NCBI GenBank assembly: GCA_963669405.2
Contig: CAXXHF010000002.1
Coordinates: 2,108,001 to 2,172,000, forward strand
Length of the DNA: 64,000 bases
From: Aureisphaera sp963669405
Lineage (GTDB): Bacteria; Bacteroidota; Bacteroidia; Flavobacteriales; Flavobacteriaceae
Direction of reading: 5' to 3'
This document shows positions 36,505 to 48,000 of this stretch, piece after piece. The stretch's first letter is position 1. Every line of letters begins with the position of its first letter. Made by a program: the position numbers and the translations under genes. Below the pieces are notes generated by a model. That model was not told the DNA's origin. It saw only the letters and a list, made by a program, of their open reading frames with translations, and made no database searches.

Positions 36505-36951
36505 CTAGATGGGTTTTTGAAAACAAACACTTGATTCGATTCCTTCATACTGACCATAATTTGAAATTTTGGTGAATCCGTATTTTTGGTATAAAGCAAT
36601 TGCGGCTTCAAAACTGGCTCCAGTTTCCAAAACTAGGTTTTTATAGCCTTCTTCCTTGGCCCAAACAGCCAATTCATCCAATACTTTTCTTCCCAAACCT
36701 TTTCCGCGTTGATCAGGTTGGGTATACATACGTTTTATTTCTACCGAATTGGAATTGAACGGCTTCATGGCGCCACAGGCTACTGGTTTTTCATTTTCAT
36801 AAATGAGAATGACATATGGAATGTTTTCAATACTGTTATACTGGTTGTAGTAGTCATGCATATCACCATCCTTAACCGTAAGGAAGGCGTCTAACTCTGC
36901 AACGAGTTTTACAAAATGGGGATGAGAAGATTGGGTGCGTTCTATGGTCAT
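36505..36951 (-). CDS. GNAT-family N-acetyltransferase
   Basis: 148 aa. The acetyl-CoA loop is MYTQPDQRGKGLGRKVLDEL (R-G-K-G-L-G, about 80-97), followed by LVLETGASFEAAIALYQKYG. The substrate is unknown. Its ATG touches the stop codon of the upstream methyltransferase gene (no gap), so the two are translationally coupled. It is not a duplicate of the other GNAT in this cluster, since the two share only the fold signature. Confidence 0.85.
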   Translation of the reverse strand: MTIERTQSSHPHFVKLVAELDAFLTVKDGDMHDYYNQYNSIENIPYVILIYENEKPVACGAMKPFNSNSVEIKRMYTQPDQRGKGLGRKVLDELAVWAKEEGYKNLVLETGASFEAAIALYQKYGFTKISNYGQYEGIESSVCFQKPI

Positions 36952-37725
36952 TTATGTTTTTTTGGTTCCGATGAGATATAGTATAACCCCTGGACCAGAC
37001 TTTACTTTCCCTATGTTCCAGAGGAAATGGTCATGGTTCTTTACTTGCGCTACCAAATGCTGCATTTCCTTAACAGAATAGGTGCGTAAGGAAGAAACCA
37101 AGCCATCCCACCATACAAAACAAGGTACAATAGGGAAAAGGTAGGTAAAGAAGATCCTTCCAAATTTAAAAGGGCGTATAAAAGGGGTGGTGAGTAATAC
37201 GCTTATAGGCGAAAAGAACATGGCTAATAGACTGATGACACTTCGTTCTTGTCCTTCAAAAATGGCAATGAAGTTTCCAGAATCTACCGCATTCTGAAGG
37301 ATTTGAATGACATCATTGGGTTTAAAATGATGCAGTGAAAGAAATTGGGTTCGCAATCCTTGTAAATGTTCTGGTACCTTACGGGCATCTATGGATTTGG
37401 TTTCGTACGAAAAATTGGAAGCTAGTCTTTGGGTATATTTAAAAGCGGGGATGTTTGGAAAATAGTCGGTAAGGGTAATGGACAGATTTGGAAAGCTTTT
37501 TTGCAATTCGGTATTCAACCATAACAATCCACCGCCACCTCCAGAGGCTAGGTCAATGATTTTGGTACTGTTGCTTTTGCGTAGTGCTTCTTCCAATAAT
37601 GGAACAATGGGTTTATAGAGTTTGGTTTTGTTGGAAAGGAACTGTAAAAAGTCGGTACCGTAATTCCTCAGAAATTTAGGAAACCACTTCTGATCTTCGA
37701 ATTCGAAAAGGTGAATCCGTGCCAT
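36952..37725 (-). CDS. Class I SAM-dependent methyltransferase-like protein
   Basis: 257 aa. Motif I is unusually glycine-rich: IIDLASGGGGGLLWL (about 57-70). The next strand ends in LSITLTDYFPNI with an acidic residue that could hold the ribose. FLSLHHFKPNDVIQIL matches the typical post-I/IV helix of small-molecule methyltransferases. A hydrophobic stretch near 165-205 (SLLAMFFSPISVLLTTP) suggests membrane association or a lipid-like substrate. The identity of the methyl acceptor is unknown. It lies 3 bp after the 114-aa gene and directly abuts the GNAT gene. Confidence 0.7.
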   Translation of the reverse strand: MARIHLFEFEDQKWFPKFLRNYGTDFLQFLSNKTKLYKPIVPLLEEALRKSNSTKIIDLASGGGGGLLWLNTELQKSFPNLSITLTDYFPNIPAFKYTQRLASNFSYETKSIDARKVPEHLQGLRTQFLSLHHFKPNDVIQILQNAVDSGNFIAIFEGQERSVISLLAMFFSPISVLLTTPFIRPFKFGRIFFTYLFPIVPCFVWWDGLVSSLRTYSVKEMQHLVAQVKNHDHFLWNIGKVKSGPGVILYLIGTKKT

Positions 37726-37728
37726 GGG

Positions 37729-38073
37729 CTACTTTTTTTTTCTAGGGTTGGGTTTAAGGGAGTTTACATAAGCCAATCCCTTCCTTAGATAACCTCCCAC
37801 CAATTCATGATCTGTGAGCAATGTTTCAGGAATGAGTACATAGTCTTTCATGACGGCACCGTAGGATTTATAAACCTCGGTACCGGGATATTTATCAGCA
37901 AAAGCGGCTTGGTCTTCCTTACTCATTCGGATGCCCATTTCCCCAGCTTTATTTACCAGTGAATACATATAGGTATTGGAAGACGTATAAGGCATGGTTT
38001 TACCTAACCGATCTATTTCTGGGAGGGTGTCGATAATAGCATCATACAGTTTTAGGCATTCATCGAAAGTCAT
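37729..38073 (-). CDS. Small YjbR/TfoX-N-like protein, 114 aa
   Basis: A compact alpha/beta protein with a central MPYTSSNTYMYSLVNKAGEMGIRMSKED pattern (shown in part: about 27-55) and YGAVMKDYVLIPETLL further on. This resembles the TfoX N-terminal or YjbR/MmcQ fold, a small DNA-binding-like or ligand-binding fold of unclear function. The basic tail (KPNPRKKK) is likely flexible. It sits 1 bp after the membrane gene and 3 bp before the methyltransferase gene in a tight operon. Confidence 0.6.
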   Translation of the reverse strand: MTFDECLKLYDAIIDTLPEIDRLGKTMPYTSSNTYMYSLVNKAGEMGIRMSKEDQAAFADKYPGTEVYKSYGAVMKDYVLIPETLLTDHELVGGYLRKGLAYVNSLKPNPRKKK

Positions 38074-38074
38074 A

Positions 38075-38473
38075 CTAATAGGTCTTTAACGGGACTACTT
38101 TTTTAAGTAGCCATGTAAAGATAGCAATTAATAGCCCGCTTGCCAAGCCTATGAAGAGGCCTGCAGGCAAGATCCAATAGTGTGTGTGGATTCCTTGAGG
38201 GACGCTAAGAATATTCTCATAATCTAGGTTGTTTACGAGATAAGTGTTGAAAAAGAGGAATAGGATGCTGTGTTGTAAAATCCCCCAGAGAGTTCCAATA
38301 GTCATGGCGGATATAAACCTTTTTTCTGAAAGGTAACGGGTCAATAAATAGGCGGTTAAAAGGCAACATAAAGTGTAAAAGATGAAGACCCAATAGACAC
38401 TTATACCTAGTACCAGCAAAGAGCCCATAAGGATCCCTACTGGGGAAAGAAAAAGAATAAACCTCCAGTTCAT
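38075..38473 (-). CDS. Small integral membrane protein, 132 aa
   Basis: About four transmembrane helices: near 5-28 (FILFLSPVGILMGSLLVLGI), 30-48, 60-80 (MTIGTLWGILQHSILFLFF) and 100-122 (WILPAGLFIGLASGLLIAIF). No signature motif was recognised. It heads the six-gene minus-strand operon that runs to the GNAT gene at 35174. Function unknown. Confidence 0.65.
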   Translation of the reverse strand: MNWRFILFLSPVGILMGSLLVLGISVYWVFIFYTLCCLLTAYLLTRYLSEKRFISAMTIGTLWGILQHSILFLFFNTYLVNNLDYENILSVPQGIHTHYWILPAGLFIGLASGLLIAIFTWLLKKVVPLKTY

Positions 38474-38575
38474 AGTGTTGTTTTGTATATATACACTGAA
38501 AAGAAGGTTTTGGATGAGGTATTTATTGTAAAAAAGGTGTTGTTGCAGCGATAAATTATTTATTGAGATGAAAAG

Positions 38576-38605
38576 AAACCCCCCGCAACTTGTTGCGGGG
38601 GGTTT
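38576..38605 (-). terminator. Strong terminator of the RHS operon (possibly bidirectional)
   Basis: The 13-bp perfect stem AAACCCCCCGCAA / TTGCGGGGGGTTT around a CTTG loop lies 15 bp after the immunity-like gene. It ends the 18-kb operon and insulates the membrane-protein operon that follows. Confidence 0.85.
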
Positions 38606-38620
38606 ATAAGGAATTGAGTG

Positions 38621-39016
38621 TTAATTATCTCTAAGTGAAAGGAGTATTTTCCTAGCCTCAGGAAAAACAAAGACTTCGTTTTGAATGTCTAATTGAAGGT
38701 CTTCAACATTAAAATTCAAAATTTCACATAATGCCATAATCGTTGCATATAAAACAATTAGATTATTTGTGTCAACAGGCAGCCAATTTATTCTATTAAC
38801 GGTTATTTTTAATCTACCTTTATTTAAATACCGAAAATAGTCATGGAATATGTGTATACCAGCTTCACAAGATGATTTCCACTCATGATCAGCGTTATAG
38901 CTTATTTCTAGTTTTGACTCCATGGTTGATGGATAAAAATCCACCTCCATTTCTATTTTCATATAAGCCCCTCTTTTATGGAGGACCTTCTTAAAAGCGA
39001 ACTCATGTTTACTCAT
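38621..39016 (-). CDS. Putative immunity protein for the RHS toxin
   Basis: 131 aa, no signal peptide, so cytoplasmic. It is a small alpha/beta protein with charged surfaces: MKIEMEVDFYPSTMESKLEI and FRYLNKGRLKITVNRINWLP, then a hydrophobic helix VLYATIMALCEILNFNVEDL. No family is recognised. It starts 12 bp after the stop of the 3130-aa RHS protein, is the last gene before the terminator, and is more AT-rich than the body of the RHS gene, like the toxin tip. A small orphan gene directly after an RHS toxin tip is the standard position of the cognate immunity gene. That role is inferred from position, not shown by sequence. Confidence 0.6.
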   Translation of the reverse strand: MSKHEFAFKKVLHKRGAYMKIEMEVDFYPSTMESKLEISYNADHEWKSSCEAGIHIFHDYFRYLNKGRLKITVNRINWLPVDTNNLIVLYATIMALCEILNFNVEDLQLDIQNEVFVFPEARKILLSLRDN

Positions 39017-39028
39017 TGAAAAATTACT

Positions 39029-42000
39029 TTATTTATTTAAAAGGGTTTCAGCAGAAACTTTTTTACCAGTTTCATCAAAGAAATCTGTCATTTTCAATAG
39101 GTCAGGATCATTTAATATTCTACTTAGCTCCCATTCAGTTGTATTATTAATTTCCCATAAACTTTTCCCACCATACTCGTCAAGTCTGTCCATTAATCCT
39201 GTATCCGATTTTATACTTTTGGCTCTTTCTATATCCACATTTTTGAGGCTAAAATTAATCCTTCCTTTAGATTCTTTTACTTTTTTAATAATAAATTCGA
39301 ATGCTTCTTGGAAATTTAAGAATTTTGCAGGATCATAACCTGGAATTTCATCAAAATGACTACGCATACTTGTGCTCTTCTTCTTATTGGCAAAAGATAA
39401 TAGATCGTCACCAATATTTTTACCAAAGGCAATATTTATCTTATTTCCAAATTTAGAAATTATTCCTAGTCTCCCAACACGAATGATTTTATCCGTTCCT
39501 TTCGCAGCTAAAATACCAGTGATAATATCTGTAATAATTTCAGTTCTATCTTCCAAATCCCCACAAACTAATTTATAGTAACTCTCACTAAGAGCTTCTT
39601 CAAAGGCTAAAGTTGTTGCGACTGTAGAAGTACCAAACTTAAGATCCAAATATTGCATGTTTTGATAAGCCTGCATTGGGTTATTCTGCCCTGCCACACC
39701 GTATGCAGTGATTGCAAGAGCAAAGTTACCCATTCCTTCAAGTGCATCGTCCGGATTTGTGACGATAAATACGATACCATCTTTTGTTTTATTTAGTGAT
39801 TTTTCAACTCCTCGACTTATTTTCTGAGCTGTTTCTCCATAATCTCCTCTATCAACAGCTTGTTTAACACCGATCCAACCAATTTCTAATCCTTCTAATT
39901 CGACAAATTCCAAAACTTTGTTTTCTGCATAATTATAAGAACCATTCCATGGGAAAGATTTAAACATAGGGTCTGGGGCAAAAAACCTTCCTATTCTGGG
40001 ATCATGCATTCTATATTTAAAGTTGATTGAATTCCCCTCTCCTTTAATTTCATTGTCCATTTCCTGTCCTTGGTAACCATAGCGGTAATCACTAGTATTA
40101 GCATGCCTGCCTGGTTGTAACATACCAAATGGATAATAATCATTATATGACTTAATATCTGGATTAAAATAGAGTAAGGCTCCTTGATCATCTACCGATG
40201 GAATTTTTTTATCACTTACAGTACTTAGAACATCCCATAAATGGTCAGATAATTCGTAGCGACGATCTCCTACGATTCGATAATAATTGTGTTTAATCAA
40301 TTCGTCCTCGCTAAAACCGGCATTAGAATTGTTTCCGCTCAATTTTCCGCCATCATCATTTACAATGGTAAAGCTACTAATGGTTCGGTTTTCAATACCC
40401 AATCTACTGCTGCCAAAAATATGGTGTTCTTTTACCCCAAAACTGTCAAATGTATTATTAGCGTCGCTTTTAAAATCAGCCATACTTTCCAATACACTCA
40501 GGACGTTTCCTTGGGCGTCACGAGCATAGTATGATGTTATAATTTCTTCATCAACATTATTAATAATTCTTTTTAAGGTTCTTTTACCCATTCCATCATA
40601 TTCAAAATCTATAATTTCAGTAATTTTGGAAAAGGTGTCATCCGCATACTTGTTTACTCGTGCTATCTTACCATCTACACGCCACTCGATGGTCAGTAGT
40701 TCGCTACGATCCATGATCAATTGACCCAAATCGTCGTATATATAATTGTGTGAGTTGGTATTGGTTTCGTCATAGGGGACTCCAGAAACGGTTTGGTCTT
40801 CAATATCACTGGTATAGGGATCTCCACTGACTAAATCGTTTACCAAGGCTAATTTATTGGTGCCACTTAGGTATTGATATCCAGGATTGGTTTCTGTACC
40901 AAAAGCATCCATGGCTATGGGAGCTGATGTGGGACTTTCTTCGTTAAAGACATTACGTACCAAGCTGGTCAAGTTTCCATTACGATCAAAACTATAACTT
41001 GAATTATAGCTGTCGTATGGGGTTTCTCCTATATATCCTGTACCGTTAATGGCATAGGAATTCATGCTTTTAATTTGGTTTAACTGATCATACTCATAAT
41101 TGTTGATTTGAGTCGGCAACATGATATCTTCATTATTACGTATGCTAGTGATTTTTTCTTTGATATTTCCATTATATAGTTCTTTTGTGCTGTGATTAAT
41201 CACAGGATTTTCCGACACAGTAAACCCGCCTTGGGTATAAGGGCTGTCAATGCGAGAGGTATAATCTCCAGTGTAATAATGTAGAGAGAAACCATAAGCA
41301 TCTTTAGCAGTGAGCTTATTATAACCTGTTGCATCTTTTCCAAAATCATTGTTGGGATTGGAAATATATTCTCCATTTATAGCCTTTAACCAACCTTGGA
41401 GTGTATAAACGTGATCCACTCCTTGAACTTTTTTGTCTCCAATTTCAGTTCGGGACATAGGGCCATGGGCATAATACTGATAGGTAGCATCTTGCTCCCA
41501 GATGGCACCATCTCGAGAGGTGTATACGGAGGTAATACGATTATCCGCATCGTATTCATATTTATGGATAAATTGATCAAACTCATCCTCTTGGTATTTT
41601 ACTTTTACAACATTTCCTGTAATAAGGTCATATTCATATGAAGTACGCTTTATATGTCGTGTTGATAGAATATTATCTGACTTTAGACTAGTGAAATAGT
41701 TTACTAATTCCTTTACATTACTGTGAATATCATAGTTATAAAAAATTGCATGATCGAAAGGAGGAATAGCGTCTACTATACTATTAATTCTGTCATAATA
41801 AAGTACTCCAGTAACAAGATTACGAGAGTTCAACTCCTCATAATTGGTAAAAAGATCATCTGAACTGTTGATAGGGTCACCGACAGTAGATGAAGGAATT
41901 GGAACTGGATCATCATAGAAAATACGTGTCACCTCGTTTCGTGTTGCTGCGGCATCATCAAATTCGTTTACCTCTATTGGAGTGAGTTCATCATTATATA

Positions 42001-45000
42001 ATAACTTTCCTTCCCCTGTAATTTCGTATTCGTTCAACTTCGTGCGAATTTCTCCTTGTTCTATTCTCCTTCCTAATTCATCGTATTTGGTATAACTAAA
42101 GTGTTCTGCGGGTCCCGTTTCGGTACCATCATAGTTCACCAATTTTAAATTGTTTATGAGGGTGCCAGGGCGTAGCATGGCAAAATCAATACGCATGGAT
42201 TCTCCAGGATTGGTTTCACCAAAAGTGGCTTTTAACACACCATTTTTGTACATATTTATCGTCCCATTGAGGCGTTCTACCCGAAGTATATCTCCTATAG
42301 CGAAAAGATCGCTACTTGGAACTGAGATTCCATTATGTCCTGAGAATATGAGTCTATTAATAGTACCACTTCCTGCAAGGTATGTGTACATTTTATAATC
42401 TATACTATAGTAGGCATTGTCTTGTATGTCAACATCTAAAGTGCTGGTGTAGGAAAGACCAACTCCTACATTTTTTACATCTGCAGGAACTCCTAATATC
42501 TGCCACTCTATATATCCATTGCCTTCCAGAATATCAATACCATAACCCCCTTTCCATGTATTACCAATACGGATAATATTGCTTCCATCTTGTGAGAAGG
42601 AGAACTTGCCTGGGGTATCTTCAGCCAATAATAATGTAGAGAGACCGTCCTTTTGTTTGTCGTTTTGGGAAGCGATGATACGTCCCAAATCGTCATAAGC
42701 AAAGCGTGTTTCGCCACCATCAGGCGTTTGTTGCCAAATGAGCTGGTCCAGACTATTGTATTTGTACTGCGTGGCCAGATTGTGTTGCGGCAAGGTAGTG
42801 CCCGTTGTATTTTGATCGATATCGGTATCTATGGCATCATTCAATGCCATTTTGCTGGCTTCATCCAATCCATCACCCAGACGATCTACTCCCTCAGGGG
42901 AAACGGTTTGTATTAAGTTTCCAGCCTGATCGTAGTAATACAAGGTGTATTGGTATTCTTTTTCAGGGAAACGCATAGTATACCGTTCCACAGCATTTTC
43001 TATGGCTCCGGCAATGTAACCTTCCTCAAATTGTTGACGAATGGTTTCCAGATAATCCAAATAGTTTTGTTGGGTGTAGGCAAGCACGATATTGTCTATC
43101 ATTGCCTCACATGGATCCACTATTTCTATTGGAATAGTGATATTAGGAATCATTGGTTTTGGAGGACAAACACTGTTGGCTTCTACATAGGCCGTTACAT
43201 AGTCTTTCCAGCTCACCGAAGGATCAATATAACCATCGATGATGGCAATCATATCGTTTTCTGGAGTGTCCGGATCGTTATATCCATAGTTGAGCGGAGT
43301 ATCTCCAAATTCTCCAATGTTTAGATAGTAATCACTCAATGTACTGGTAACTCCTTTAGAAGTAATGTAATACAGGTAATTTTCGGTAATGAATGCATAG
43401 TTAATTCCACAGAAATATTCCTCGTTAAAGAAATAGGGTTCTTCATGATTGGTAATAAGTTGTGATTCTAAAATACCGGTACCAGGATCTGTTAATTGTA
43501 ATCCCGCATAGTAAACATCATACATTTCATTGCAGGAAACAGGAGCTACGGTTTGAGGTGCACAACAACCGTCTTGTAGGATAAGATCTGATAGCTCCTC
43601 ATTGAAATCGTTAGAATCGAAATCCGCAGGACTTAATTTATTATAAACCCCTTTCCAGTTAAGGTCTTTTAATGGTGTATAAACCGAAAAATCTGGTAAA
43701 ATATGTCCTTGATAAGGATTTTGGGTATGGATAGACGATACAATCACTTCTGGTTGTACGCCGAAAGCAGCAACTTCTGCAGGAGTTAGTGTAGTACCTT
43801 CGAAAGCGGCCAAAGCCTGTAGGATTAGGTTCTCTGTTGGGCCTACACCACTTCTTGGAATAGGGTATAATACCCCACGGAAATAATTGAATTCTGGCAA
43901 TCTAGTTCTGAAATCCATATAATCCGTTTCAAAGGACGATTGTGGTTGTATTCCAAAATCATTCTCAACATTACTATGGTAACCAGAATGTACTTCGTCA
44001 ACAAAAGCCAAACATATGGCATTATCTTCAGTCTCATAGGGTGTTGCAGGATCCGCAAATCCGGGTGGTAAAATGGCTAGATCTAAATAGGCTGTTACTG
44101 TTGCCAAATGAGCATCACCGGTTAACATACTTACCGGATACAACAAATATTGTTCATATAATTGTCCAGGTGGAGGGCCGCCAGTTCCTACTGGGATTAC
44201 ATATAGATTCCCTTGATAATCTGGGTTTTCAAATAAGTACTCTTCAAACCAAATTACCAAGGCATTTTTTAATTGTGTTGCATCAGCAATACTAACGGAT
44301 GTAGCATCAATAAAGGCATAAATATCAGTAGCGTCTGAGAAACAAGCACCGGAGTCTCCATAACATTCTGTAATATCTATACAGGTGCTTCCTGTAAACA
44401 CAAATTCTTCCACCACACCGGCCACTTCTACTTTTACCAATACCTCAAAATGATACGCATTAGGGTCTACAATGGAGACATCGTGATAATAGTTGGAAAC
44501 CCCGACAATCTTCCAGGCACTTCCATGATTGTTCCAGGTATGCAGACCATTCCAAGTACTTCCTGTAGGAAGGTTTAATTTAAAAGGGCTTAGACAAACC
44601 TTCCCAATACTTAGTATTTGAGGATTAATGTCTAACTCACTTCCGCTAATGGTGGCTTTAAAATTAGGAGGTGCTGATGTTCCTGGAATACCACCCAAAG
44701 CTTCATAAAGACGCATACCAAAGTAGTTGCCTTCATAAGGCAATCCGCTACTCGTAAACATTTGGTCTACATTGGGATCCTTAAACAAACCATCGAAAAA
44801 GATTTGTTGCTCCAATTGCATGGCACACATCCCCGTCTCCTCATAGATTTGTTGATCGGTCATTTCCTCCAGCATATCGATGTATTGATCAGGATCACCA
44901 TTAGCTGCATTGGCATCATATTGATGATCTACAGGAATAAAGCGTTTGTTTTTACTCTCATAGCTAGCTCCTACTTGAGAGCATAGGGAATTAGGCGTAT

Positions 45001-48000
45001 CTCCTATAATAAGCGGTGCAATAGCCGAAGTGTCATAATTTTCAATTACTTCTAAGATGTCTGCAGCACCCTGCTCTCCACCTAAACAATGGTTGTGTAC
45101 TCCTTCGTTTTGGGCATGAATGGTCAAGAAGATATAGTACAAGCGTTCTTTTAAGCTTAGGTAGTTTGTTTTATAAGCTGCCCATACCGATTCCTGTTTT
45201 TCTGGAGTCATGGAAGCAATAGCACTTACCAATGCACTATGAGTACTTGGAATGCTACAGGAAGATCCGTAGTTTCCACATTCTACATTGGCATACACGG
45301 TTTCTAGCATGTTATACCCAATCTCTTCAAAATCATTTTGCAATGCGAATTGCATCAGGTTTCTTCTGGCATTTCTATGAGAAGCCGTTTCGTTTGGAAA
45401 ACTGGAAACAGATGTGAAATATGGATCGTCATTCATAAGTTTTAGCTGCGATCCCGAGGTGAAAAACCCTGCAGTTACAGCATCAGCATAACTATCCATT
45501 TCCTGAAGATAGAAGTTGTAGCTATATGAATTATAGTCTCCTACCTCATGTTGGCTTACGGCATCGGTATAATATGTATATGGGAATTCTGGATGATATG
45601 GGACTAGTGATTCAGCCCATTGGGAATCCCAGGCATCTAAGAAATCGTCAAGATGCGACAATTCCTGTGGAAGTACTGTGTTATTGGCATCTGGTATAAC
45701 GGTAACTGGAATTTCTGGTTGCCATGCTCCGTCAATCCACTGTAACTGAATTCTTGAGTTTTCATCATCTACCTTATAAGGCGTTACTGGATTTTTCCAA
45801 GTGAATGTTATACCAGGGTTTGATGGAGTGTTGATTTGCCCATTGTGATATAAAATATTGTTTTCATTAAAAACACTTAAAGGGTCTGAAATTTCACCAA
45901 GACCATTGACTTCAGTACTACCGTATTGTCCACCTGGGTAGAAATCTGCAATCAGGAAGTTTTCGTACATGTCATTATCGTCAATAAGACTACATGCATC
46001 TACCAGTATAGGATATCCTTCGGTAAGATCGACAATAGTCAATACTACTTGATCAAATACTTCTGGATCTAAAGCTGGGTTGGCTTCTACAGGGTCGCTT
46101 CCTGCTACATAGGGAAGTGGGCTGGTTCCGAAAAGCGCTTCCAATTCATAAATAATAAATTCGTTAAGGGTATGGCTAGAAATAAAATCGCAATCCAGAT
46201 CGTTACAGCTAATCTCAATGGTAAAGTCATCCTCGGTAAGGATACAACCATTGGCTGTTGCTGCCACCAAGAAATTATCCCAGTGTTCGTTAAGTGCTGC
46301 TTGACTTACACGAACATCTTTATATACACGATATTCCCCAACATTTAAAGTTGCAGGAAGCGTACGTGCTAAATCGGTTACTCTATTTTCGTGTACAATT
46401 TCATTGGGAGCATCGAAACTGTGGGCACCACAGTCGTCTCTCAAAGTAAGGCGAACATCATATTCGTAAGGGAAGGTATCTGGACAGTCTGGAAAACTAT
46501 AAGTTCCAGTTTCTTCTAAGGTATAATCGAAAATATAATCTGCGTTGTTTTCAACAACAATGATTTGTTTGAACAAGCGCAGGCCGTCTTCTAAAACCCC
46601 AAAATTACCTGTACTGTATTTTGTGTTGTCGTCTTCATCCGTATCGGTGTCCGTTGGATTTAATTTATTGAGAAGATCGGTCGTAAAATAATCATGGAGT
46701 TCGTTGTTGATGTCTACTTCGTCTTCCAAAGGAACCAAGGAAGGGGGACTCCCAGCAGCCAAGGCTGTGGCAATGGTACGCCCTTGTGGGTCCATATAGC
46801 TTACACTTACTTGCCCATTTGGGTCTACGACTACGTTCTTTTTGTAGTGACTCAATTTTCCAACATGGTACCCAAACAATCTATTAAGTTCAAAAGAGGA
46901 ACTGGGTTGTCCATAGAAATAACGCATTTCCTTGTCAGTACCTAATTGATGAGTGACGCCCACTCCACTTTTACGGGCAATTCGGCCCGTATTATCAGGG
47001 GTGTACTCAATTTGAGAAAAAGGGTAGGCTTGTGTATTGTCATCTGGATCTACGGAAGAGGGTACAAAATCCTGAAATGAATTTTCTGCAGCATTGTTGG
47101 GAGAATAGTATTTGGAAGCTCCATAATTTGGATTCATTCCTGCAACTTGAACTTCGCAGTTTTCTTCTGTAGCATCAAAATCGAAGTCTTGATAGGTATA
47201 GATTTTTCCAGCTGGATTTCGATTGAAATTTTCATAGAATTTGATTTCATCATCTCCTGCAGGAGCAGGGAGTACTTCTACAGCAGCCCTTCCTTGTGCA
47301 TCGTAAATGACTTCACCAACAATGGCATTGTTGTCACTGTTTATTTTGGTAACGGTTTGTCGATTACGAAGGGAACCATCAAAATAACTTACCACATCTT
47401 TGCGCTTTCCTTCTTCAGCATAACTAGCTTGAAATTGCCAGTTTTTTTCATCTTCATGGGACGTATTGATAGTAACATAATCCCAGTCACTTACAAAGAC
47501 TGGAGGCCCTGAAGGGAGATCGAAACTTGCATTCCAATTTCCATAGTATCGTACCGAAGGATCACTCAAAAAACGCCCAACGGCCCGTACACGATATATT
47601 AAAAATCCTTGTGAATGAATCAATGGAATTTCATAAAAGGTGTTTTTGGTTTGTATACGGGTACTGTTATTCTCAAACTCCTGAGTGTTTAAGTTTACCA
47701 CCGTAGCAGCAAGTGTGCTTCCATCCGGACCATAGTTATCCACCCAAGTCCATTCTACATCATATTCCAAGGCCCCTGGGATACCACCACTTTGCCAAGA
47801 AAGTTTTAAACTCGTTGGGTTTGCAGTAAAAGGGGGTAAGAACGTAGTGCTTACGCTTGGAGAGGCATTTGATAGTTGGTAATAGCGTTTTCCTTTAAAC
47901 CCTAATTGCAGGTATGCATTGGCTGGGATAGAGGCCAATGGAGTATCTGTATCTGTATCTGTAGCAATGGGATTGCCCACTACATTGATAAATACACCAT

